Assembly: GCA_963717985.1 (NCBI GenBank)
Contig: CAVQYC010000004.1
Span: 372,001-436,000, forward strand
Direction of reading: 5' to 3'
DNA: 64,000 nt
Origin: BOG-1155 sp963717985
GTDB taxonomy: Bacteria > Desulfobacterota > Syntrophorhabdia > Syntrophorhabdales > WCHB1-27
Below are positions 57,990 to 64,000 of the stretch, piece after piece. The number at the start of each line of letters is the position of its first letter. The stretch's first letter is position 1. Made by a program: the position numbers and the translations under genes. The notes beneath the pieces are model-generated. The model saw only the letters and a program-made list of their open reading frames with translations, ran no database searches and had not been told where the DNA came from.

Positions 57990-59344
57990 GTTATTGCAAC
58001 ATAAAAATGTCACCCTTTTTGCAACGTGAATATGTCACCCCCCCTTGGCCCTTTTCATAGAGACGCTCTCGCTTCGCTCGCCGGCCCTGGGCGCATGTAG
58101 GACCCCGGCCGGACGCGTCCTTCGATAGGCTTGCAGGGAACCTCTCCCGCCGTATGATGAAAGACATGCCAGCTTCCGTCGAGCCAATGATTCGCCGTAA
58201 CGGAAGCCTTGGCAAAGCTCAGCCTCGTCTTTGTCGGGAACAGTTGGATCGCCTGTCCGTCGACCGAGATCGTGTTGTCGTAATTGACCTTTGCCTCATA
58301 TCGCTTACAAAGGATGTTCCGCATGTCCGCGTCTTGAGGAAGCGGTCTCCATGCAGGCTTCGGGTCTTCCGGGGCAACGCCGAAGAGCCGAGCGTACTTG
58401 GGGATGAAGGTTTCGTTCAGATACTTCGTCGCCCCTTCGCGGTCGGCGATATTCTTAAGCCGAAGCTCAGCGACAAGCCTGTCCTGGAAGGTCCTGTTGA
58501 TCCTCTCGCCTCTTCCTCTGGCTTGAGCAGAATGGGCAAAGATGAGCCGTATCCCCAGCTCGCTCATGGCTCTCTGGAACTGGGTAGGCTCGACAGAATC
58601 GCTCTTATGCCGGGTGGTTTTAAACTGGGAGGCCCGATCGAGATAGAAGACCGAGGGCCGGCCGAAACGGGCAAAGACCTCTTTGCATACGCCAAAACAG
58701 CCCTCCAGGTCTTCTTCCTTTCGAAACAGCCCATAAAGAGGCTTCCCCGTCGAGTCGTCCGTAGACAGAAGGAGCGTTGTCTTTTCCTCCCCGAACCACG
58801 CATGGGGAGAGCCGTCCAAAAAGAGCATATGGCCTTCCTTCTCCGATCGTTTTCTTCTCTTCCTATGTCTGCGCTGCTTCCGGACCTTTCCTCCGAACCC
58901 TTCAGGACGAAGCCATTGCCGCAAGGTCTCGCGGTTGATCTTTATCCCTTCCTGCTCTTCCAGCATCTCCGAGAGGTGGGAGAAGTTGAAGTCGAAATAC
59001 TTCTCATTGGCGAGCTTCATCGCCCGCTCTTTCATCCCGGCAGGGAAAGCTCTGCAGGAAGGGCGCCCGCTGTTGCCGTGCTTAATTCCGGAAGGTCCTT
59101 CCTTCTTCACTTTAGCCTTGATCCTCTTTAGCTGGCGGAGGGAGACGCCTAACGCCGCCGCAGCCTCTCCGTTCATCATCCTGCCGTCCAATGCCGCCGC
59201 TACCACGCCGTACCGCCTTACCTCTTCCGTCATGAACGTCACTCCTTTTCTCACCGGAGCACCTCCCCTCGGTGCCCCTTGTTATCGGCGGGGGTGACAT
59301 TTTCATATTGCAGCTAAGGGGTGACATAATTATATTGCAGCAAC
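57990..59344. mobile_element. Complete ISNCY/IS1202-like insertion sequence (1355 bp)
   Basis: The element has one transposase gene, imperfect 26-bp terminal inverted repeats (57990-58015 and 59319-59344, 21 of 26 matching, both ending in ATGTCACCC) and an 18-bp target duplication. A second inner pair with the same TGCAA...ATGTCACCC pattern lies at 58018-58040 and 59292-59313. It has inserted between the divergent corrinoid-protein and arsenite-methyltransferase-like genes, leaving TTGACA of the latter's probable promoter directly next to the right duplication. Confidence 0.9.
58055..59233 (-). CDS. Transposase of the ISNCY/IS1202-like element
   Basis: The 392-residue protein has an N-terminal HTH (MMNGEAAAALGVSLRQLKRI) and a DDE core with the first Asp in MLFLDGSPHAWFG, the second in VFYLDRASQFK and the Glu in GRGERINRTFQDRL. 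It appears intact. ATG 59233 follows AAGGAG at 9 nt; a GTG at 59254 is in frame. The active-site order is complete, so the element may still move. Confidence 0.9.
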   Translation of the reverse strand: MTEEVRRYGVVAAALDGRMMNGEAAAALGVSLRQLKRIKAKVKKEGPSGIKHGNSGRPSCRAFPAGMKERAMKLANEKYFDFNFSHLSEMLEEQEGIKINRETLRQWLRPEGFGGKVRKQRRHRKRRKRSEKEGHMLFLDGSPHAWFGEEKTTLLLSTDDSTGKPLYGLFRKEEDLEGCFGVCKEVFARFGRPSVFYLDRASQFKTTRHKSDSVEPTQFQRAMSELGIRLIFAHSAQARGRGERINRTFQDRLVAELRLKNIADREGATKYLNETFIPKYARLFGVAPEDPKPAWRPLPQDADMRNILCKRYEAKVNYDNTISVDGQAIQLFPTKTRLSFAKASVTANHWLDGSWHVFHHTAGEVPCKPIEGRVRPGSYMRPGPASEARASL

Positions 59345-59362
59345 ATAATCTCAAATAATTCT
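59345..59362. repeat. Right target-site duplication of the insertion sequence
   Basis: An exact copy of the 18 bp at 57972-57989. The base after it begins TTGACA (59363-59368), a probable -35 element for the plus-strand gene at 59495. Confidence 0.85.
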
Positions 59363-59494
59363 TGACATCCCCTCTTATTTGTACTACGTGGTAATACAGA
59401 TGGCTTCTCAGCTTTGGGCTGCTAAACCCGATTCCATTGACAGCACGAGCAGGGAAGCATTAGATATTACCTATGAACTGCGTGAGGTGAGGCC

Positions 59495-60337
59495 ATGGAA
59501 AAGGCTGAAATGCAGCAGGTGATCAAGACACGGTACGGTATGTTCGCGTCGAGAGGCGGTAAGAAAGGGTCCTGTTGACCGAGCAAGGATGAGGCCGGGT
59601 CCGGCTTCGCGGCACAAATGGGGCTTTACAGCGAGGAAGAACTGGCGGTGGTGCCGGAAGCGGCCCTCAACCTCTCTCGCGGTTGCGGCAATCCTTCAGG
59701 CTTCGCAGATATTCGGCCGGGCGACACGGTTGTGGATTTAGGATGCGGTGGGGGGATAGACGTCATACTCGCCGCTCACAAGGTTGGGGCTCATGGAAGA
59801 GTGATAGGCATCGATTTCGCAGAAGCGATGATCCTGCGGGCCTACCAGGCGGTGAATGATGCAGGCTTGCGGGATAGGAACATCGAGCTGCGGGTCGCGG
59901 CACTGGAGAGGACACAGCTTCCCGACGCGTGCGCGGATGTGCTGCTCTCGAACTGCGTCATTAACCTATGCCCCGACAAGGACGCCGTATACAAAGAAGC
60001 CTTTCGCATCCTGCGGCCGGGTGGGCGGATCGCTATCTCGGACGTGGTGCTCACGGAGGGCATCGCTCCCGAGCTGCGGATGCGCTTCCAGGCCACCTGG
60101 GCCGGATGTCTGGGTGGCGCCGCTCAGGAAGAGGAGTACTGGCAGACCGTCGGGAGAGCGGGTTTTGCCGGGATTCGGGTTGTCGCCCGTTACTCTCTGA
60201 AGGGGAAAGAATTGCGTGCCATGGCTTGTTGTCCTGGTGAAGAGTTTACCCCTCCCCCTGCCGGGGAGGACCTGCGTCTTGTCGAAGGGAAGGTGGCAAG
60301 CGTCAAGTTCACCGCGACCAGGCCGCCCCGCGATTGA
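59495..60337 (+). CDS. ArsM-like methyltransferase, probable selenoprotein (in-frame UGA)
   Basis: From ATG 59495 (GAGGTGAGG upstream) the frame runs 27 codons, meets TGA at 59576-59578, and stays in frame with the large open frame that continues to 60337. The full product of 280 residues reads GGKKGSC-U-PSKDEAGSGFAA at the junction, where ArsM proteins have a Cys-Cys pair. Downstream are motif I (VVDLGCGGGIDVILAA), SNCVINLCPDK and WAGCLGG, the cysteines that bind arsenite in ArsM. A SECIS-like hairpin follows the UGA. It would methylate arsenite (or a similar metalloid) with SAM. If translation started at ATG 59618, the first metal-binding cysteine pair would be lost, which argues for the longer form. 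Confidence 0.78.
59576..59607 (+). promoter_or_regulatory. UGA (Sec) codon with bacterial SECIS-like hairpin
   Basis: TGA at 59576-59578 is followed 13 nt later by a 6-bp stem, AGGCCG (59592-59597) with CGGCTT (59602-59607; one G-T pair), closed by a GGTC loop. Bacterial SECIS elements need a small stem-loop with G at the first loop positions, about 16-37 nt from the UGA; here the first loop G is 20 nt from the last base of the codon. Folding should be confirmed with a program. Confidence 0.6.
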
Positions 60338-60349
60338 CCGGGGTGCGCT

Positions 60350-61723
60350 TCACCTGCTCCTTCCCCGGCTGAGGGAGGCAAAAACACCGGTAAGGGAGAT
60401 CAGGGCAAATACGGTGAACGCTGTTCGGGTGGTCTGCAGCAGCGACGCATGATACGCCGAGGCAATCATCACCCCTGCCAGGTGGAAGACCGCTAAGATC
60501 ACCATCACCGCGCCCATGCTGAACATCTGTCCCGTAAGGCGCATCGTCCCCATCATTCCGCCTGCCACGCCAAAATGCTTCTTGTCTACCGAGCTCATGA
60601 TGGCATTCGCGTTCGGCGAAGAAAAGAGGGCAAACCCCAGCCCGATAAACATCAGGTTCAGGATTATATAAAGAAGACGCGTTCCTTCGCTGAGAAACGC
60701 AAAGAGGAAGAGTCCTATGACCATGACGGCCATGCCCGCCGAGGCCACGATGCGGGGGTCCGATCTATCGGATAACCTTCCGGCCAGGGGCGAGAAAAGA
60801 GCCATCATCACAGGCTGCGACACCAGGATCAGGCCCGTGGTCTGGGGGCTGAACCCTTTTATGTACTGCAGGTAAAGACTCATAAGGAAGGTGACGGCAA
60901 AGGTGGCGCTGTAGTTGATGAGTGCCGCCAGGTTGGAGAAAAGGAATGTCCTGCTCCGCTGAAACAGCCGCATCTCAAGCACCGGGCTCCCCACCTTCAG
61001 CTCCCATGCCACGAAGCAGACTATGCCCGTCGCACCGACGATAACCAGGATGAAAGCAGGAAGTGCCGGCACGAAAGAAAGGCCGTACATCATCGACACG
61101 AGGGAAACCATATAGATAAGGGAACCGGCCGGGTCGAACCGCTCGCCCCGGGCCGGGGCCCACTCGCCCTTCAATTTCCAGAGCGTGGTCACGAGTATTA
61201 TGATTCCGATCAGCACATTCGAGAGAAAAACGCTCCTCCAGCCAAGGTGGCCGGTAAGGAAACCCCCGATGAAAGGGCCTGTCGACAGCCCGGCGTAAAC
61301 CCCGGCAACGTTAATGCCCAGGACCCTGCCCCGCTGCTCCGGAGAGAACACAGAGGTGAGGATCGTCACTCCGGTGGCGAAGATCATCGCCCCTCCTATG
61401 CCCTGAAATACCCTGGCGACGATGAGCATGTCGCTCGACGTGGAGAAAGCCCCCAGGAGGGAAGAGAGGTTGTCGAGCAGGATGCCCAGGAGGAATATCC
61501 GCTTCCGTCCATGAATGTCGGCCAGCCTTCCTATGGGGACGAGGAAGGCGGCGGCGGCAAGCTGATATGCCGTCGAGATCCAGCTCAGGGTGAGGACATT
61601 CATCGAGAGTTCGTGGCCGATTCTGGGCAGCGAGACAATAACCGAAGACCCCATGAACGGCGTGAGGAAAGAGCTGAGTGTGGCGACCAGGAGGACGTTT
61701 CTTTCAAGACTCGTATATTTCAT
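60350..61723 (-). CDS. MFS multidrug exporter (DHA2/EmrB-like, 14 TM)
   Basis: The 457-residue protein has 13-14 membrane helices, the MFS motif A (GRLADIHGRKRIFLLG, about residues 62-77), and motif C (GPFIGGFLTGHLGWRSVF). It uses proton-motive force to expel drugs or small molecules. It converges with the ArsM-like gene (12 bp between stops), so a shared role in metalloid or methylated-product export is possible but unsupported. Confidence 0.9.
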   Translation of the reverse strand: MKYTSLERNVLLVATLSSFLTPFMGSSVIVSLPRIGHELSMNVLTLSWISTAYQLAAAAFLVPIGRLADIHGRKRIFLLGILLDNLSSLLGAFSTSSDMLIVARVFQGIGGAMIFATGVTILTSVFSPEQRGRVLGINVAGVYAGLSTGPFIGGFLTGHLGWRSVFLSNVLIGIIILVTTLWKLKGEWAPARGERFDPAGSLIYMVSLVSMMYGLSFVPALPAFILVIVGATGIVCFVAWELKVGSPVLEMRLFQRSRTFLFSNLAALINYSATFAVTFLMSLYLQYIKGFSPQTTGLILVSQPVMMALFSPLAGRLSDRSDPRIVASAGMAVMVIGLFLFAFLSEGTRLLYIILNLMFIGLGFALFSSPNANAIMSSVDKKHFGVAGGMMGTMRLTGQMFSMGAVMVILAVFHLAGVMIASAYHASLLQTTRTAFTVFALISLTGVFASLSRGRSR

Positions 61724-62100
61724 CGGGGCAGCGCCGACCGTGAGACCAATGATGCCGGAGGCATAGTTTCGGGCTATATTACCGCTAAACTAAGGGGAGT
61801 GTCAACTGTCGCCATGCGGCCGGCCCACCCAAATGCGCCTTTCCCCATCCAGCGCATTGACTCCATTATGAGCAGATTCCGGCGCAGTGGTGGAATTGTT
61901 GATGACATCGATACCACCTTGTCTTCCTGAACTCGATAAGGGTCGAGTTTCTCGTGCATTCTCCGCGTACGAGTGGTTGATAGACGGTTAGACTCAATCG
62001 GTAATCGTTTTCCAGTGAGCCTTTTGCAAAAGGCTCTAGTGACTATTAAATTAAGGGGAGTCCCCAATAAGTCTATTTATTTTGCAAGGAGGTTAAATTC
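61724..62100. other. Intergenic region upstream of the PEP-CTERM gene
   Basis: No gene is convincing here. It holds a perfect 20-bp palindrome, GAGCCTTTTGCAAAAGGCTC, at 62017-62036, about 65 bp before the start codon, which may be an operator or a terminator. Two direct copies of TAAAYTAAGGGGAGT lie at 61786-61800 and 62047-62061, perhaps marking a decayed insertion. Confidence 0.45.
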
Positions 62101-62814
62101 ATGAAGCGATTAGTTATTATCTTGGGCATAGCCGTGGCTTTATCGGGTTTCATGACGCTAAGCGCACGTGCGGGGCTTATGGACCCCTCTTTGACATTTA
62201 CCCTCACCAATTTCCCCGGGGGGGTCACCTCGATTACCTCGACAATAGGTGGTGGGCTCACTACGGTCGGCACCGTGCAGGTTTTTTCGGTTCAAGTTCC
62301 GACGGGGGGCGGCGGAGAGTGGGACTTTTTTTACTTTTCGACCTCAAACGGTGGACCGCTTGCAGCGAACAACGCTCTGAATTGGCAAATCAATGCCCAA
62401 TTCACCTTGACCCAGGCGGTAAATTTCAATGGCATTGAGGATCAATGGACGACGGGCGGGGCGAACCCGCCAAGCGGCCTGGGTGGCACACCGGTCCCCC
62501 TGGCTTCCCTTACGCCATCAGGCTTTATAAACGTTGCGGGAACCGGCCCGCTCGGCGACGGCTATGTTAACGGCTACGGCACGACGGGCAGCCCATTTAG
62601 CAACCCTATCGCCTCCGGGCTCAACAATTTCCCCACATTCGTAAACCCTTACAGTTACGCCAGTACCGGCGGCGGTATTCCGACCAGCGCCGACGGCTTC
62701 AACATCGCTCTTCACTTCGACCCACAGACGCCTATCCCAATACCGTCCACCATGCTGCTCCTTGGCTCTACATTGATTGGGCTCGTGGGATTCAGGAGGA
62801 AGTTTAAGAAGTAA
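62101..62814 (+). CDS. PEP-CTERM-sorted exported protein
   Basis: The 237-residue protein has a signal peptide (LVIILGIAVALSGFMTLSARA), a Gly/Thr/Asn-rich body without known domain, and a PEP-CTERM-type tail: PIPSTMLLLGSTLIGLVG followed by FRRKFKK (motif, membrane helix, basic end). Exosortase should cleave at the PIPS region and release it to the extracellular polysaccharide. The exosortase gene is not in the window, though the ATPase at 16028-16945 is of the type linked with such loci. AAGGAGG precedes ATG 62101. Confidence 0.85.
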   Translation: MKRLVIILGIAVALSGFMTLSARAGLMDPSLTFTLTNFPGGVTSITSTIGGGLTTVGTVQVFSVQVPTGGGGEWDFFYFSTSNGGPLAANNALNWQINAQFTLTQAVNFNGIEDQWTTGGANPPSGLGGTPVPLASLTPSGFINVAGTGPLGDGYVNGYGTTGSPFSNPIASGLNNFPTFVNPYSYASTGGGIPTSADGFNIALHFDPQTPIPIPSTMLLLGSTLIGLVGFRRKFKK

Positions 62815-63181
62815 GTAAGTCCTAACCCCTTTCCTGATTCCCTTCTCTCACAGGCCTTTCAGAAGGGGGGTTGACGAAAGTGGACGAAAGTGGACGGTTT
62901 CAGGGGGGGTGGGCTGGTCAGGGGCTGGGCGCCTTTCGCGCCTAATGCGCTCGACTGCGGGGCCGCGCGATCCTCAACGTTTGCGACCCAGCAAAGCAAT
63001 ATGGAGCTGGGTGCGGACGTGTGAAGAAATCGCTTTTCTCGCAAATCTCTTTTTGATGCCGCGGGGCTTTTCAACAATCAGCGGGAAAAAGCGTCTTCTA
63101 CGGCGACATGGCTACTCCTTTCGCAACCCGCTCGTGGGCGGCTTTGTCTCCTTTTCTGATCTCTTCCTTCTTTCTCGCATC
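62815..63181. other. Intergenic region between the PEP-CTERM gene and the IS1182-type transposase
   Basis: No gene seen. It has a short tandem GACGAAAGTG repeat near 62873-62893 and copy B of the covarying hairpin (62982-63014). The 3' flank and the inverted repeat of the insertion sequence should lie near 63181, but I could not define it without the other end. Confidence 0.4.
62982..63014 (+). other. Repeated covarying hairpin motif, copy B
   Basis: ACCCAGC (62986-62992) pairs with GCTGGGT (63006-63012) around the 13-nt loop AAAGCAATATGGA. See the copy at 23858-23890: flank TGCG and loop GCAATATGGA are conserved, and the stem change is compensated. Confidence 0.5.
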
Positions 63182-64000
63182 CTATTCGGCCGCTTGAACT
63201 CGGCCCCTCCAGCAAAGCCTTATCCAGAGCTTTATGTTGTAACTAAAACATGCCCACAATGCCTCAATGCCGACTTTTACAATGCCTCTTAAGCGGAACT
63301 GCCTCAATCCGAACTTCTCCTTGATCCAGGCGTTGGGGAACTCCGCGACCTCCGCCCGCTGCTTATAAATTGCCTTCGCCTCGTCGGTCTTCATCTTTTT
63401 GAGGAAGGCGTCGACGCGAGGATCGTTCTCTATCCGGGAGATAGAACGCCCCCTGGTTGACTGGGGACAGCACGAAAGCCTGGAGGGGCAATCCTTACAA
63501 TGTTTTCCTCTGTAGTTGAACGTGGTCTTCCCCTTTTCAGTCTTCTTGCTGATATAGACAAGAGTCCTTCCTTCGGGGCAGACGTAGACATTGCGTTCAG
63601 GGTCGAAACGAAAGCATTCCGGCCAGAAAGCTTCCTCAATGCCTCTGCTGCGGAGGAAGGCCTTCCATCCGGCGTTTGTTTCATTGAAGGACCCGATAAG
63701 ATCGATGTGCCTCTCATGGGCAGTAACGATCGCCTCTCTCGTCGTGAAGCCGGCATCGACGACGAGTTGTTCCGGGTTAACGCCGGTGGTCTTTTTGATC
63801 TCATCCATAGCAGAGGGGAGAAGGGTCTGGTCGGCGGGGGATTGGGAGATCGAGACGGCGCAAATGGCCTTCTGTCTGGCGTCGGTGGAGATCTGCACGT
63901 TGTAGCTCGGGGCGTAGCCTCCGTCGGACTGCCCCATGATCCTGCACTCCGGGTCGGTTGCGCTCACTCTCGGTTCGGTGCTTCTCTTCTGCGATTTCAT
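63182..64000 (-). CDS. IS1182-type transposase, C-terminal part (5' end outside window)
   Basis: The 272 residues visible correspond to the DDE half of an IS1182 transposase: YNVQISTDARQK, LVVDAGFTT (second Asp), CPEGRTLVYISK with the cysteine cluster HCKDCPSRLSCC, and AEVAEFPNAWIKEKFGLRQF (Glu). The frame is open at the window edge, so the first Asp and start codon lie beyond 64000; IS1182 transposases are about 450-500 residues. It is not disrupted within the window. Confidence 0.85.
   Translation of the reverse strand: MKSQKRSTEPRVSATDPECRIMGQSDGGYAPSYNVQISTDARQKAICAVSISQSPADQTLLPSAMDEIKKTTGVNPEQLVVDAGFTTREAIVTAHERHIDLIGSFNETNAGWKAFLRSRGIEEAFWPECFRFDPERNVYVCPEGRTLVYISKKTEKGKTTFNYRGKHCKDCPSRLSCCPQSTRGRSISRIENDPRVDAFLKKMKTDEAKAIYKQRAEVAEFPNAWIKEKFGLRQFRLRGIVKVGIEALWACFSYNIKLWIRLCWRGRVQAAE

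Noticed and set aside
59618..60337. ATG 59618 as the start of the ArsM-like gene
   Set aside because: It lacks a ribosome site and loses the first metal-binding residues; the in-frame sequence upstream of the UGA is coding in character.
1..64000. tRNA, rRNA or exosortase genes
   Set aside because: No T-arm-like GGTTCRAAYCC block with a matching acceptor stem, no rRNA sequence and no exosortase membrane protein was recognised by eye; tRNAscan-SE would be decisive for tRNAs.

Overview
The window comes from a bacterial chromosome, most likely a strictly anaerobic, Gram-negative Desulfobacterota (deltaproteobacterial) organism of the syntrophic, aromatic-degrading type. This is inferred from gene content: outer-membrane export and TonB systems, a PEP-CTERM protein, corrinoid methyltransferase proteins, an acyl-CoA dehydrogenase, Mo/W-cofactor genes and a probable selenoprotein. 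No rRNA or tRNA gene and no CRISPR array was seen.

Region 1 (1-19245, all minus strand) is a long exopolysaccharide operon. Read in transcription order it runs: outer-membrane export lipoprotein, chain-length/GumC-like protein, AAA ATPase, kinase-like partner with a degenerate P-loop, polyprenyl glycosylphosphotransferase, O-antigen ligase/polymerase, two glycosyltransferases, a DegT aminotransferase, an ATP-grasp ligase, a methyltransferase, a flippase, and a set of glycosyltransferases, a deacetylase and a second methyltransferase. It ends in a truncated lipoprotein that starts like a GH2-type glycoside hydrolase. Divergent from it is a 1282-residue glycosyltransferase (19785-23633) with sixteen near-identical TPR units, a GT41/OGT domain and a GT2-like C-terminus.

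Region 2 (24062-33136, plus strand) is the most unusual part: a promoter with two ModE-like boxes, a ~310-nt leader, then a TonB-dependent receptor, a divergent MoeA, a periplasmic metal/chelate-binding lipoprotein-like protein, a radical-SAM enzyme with a CX5CX2C cluster motif like HcgA/HmdB, a DUF364/DUF4213 'heavy-metal chelation' protein, and a dedicated TonB-ExbB-ExbD motor. I read it as a molybdate/tungstate-responsive outer-membrane uptake system that may also process or make a metal ligand.

Region 3 (33194-42462) holds a DUF362 ferredoxin-like protein, an acyl-CoA dehydrogenase, a remnant prophage control region (35743-38321: repressor without the catalytic serine, twin promoter/operators, small genes, replication protein, frameshifted HTH gene), a phosphoesterase, an RHH-PilZ protein, a PLP decarboxylase and small proteins.

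Region 4 (42580-57877, minus strand) is catabolic: a short-chain dehydrogenase, a complete LivKHMGF-type ABC importer, a MoaF-like protein, an aldehyde dehydrogenase and an aryl-alcohol-type dehydrogenase, then a two-component system whose kinase carries five PAS domains, then a corrinoid protein plus UroD-type methyltransferase pair. Together they suggest uptake and oxidation of a small (possibly aromatic) alcohol and methyl-group transfer.

Region 5 (57972-64000) contains a complete insertion sequence with an 18-bp target duplication, an ArsM-like methyltransferase whose true 5' end contains an in-frame UGA (probable selenocysteine) that naive ORF calling truncates, an MFS exporter, a PEP-CTERM protein and a partial IS1182-type transposase.
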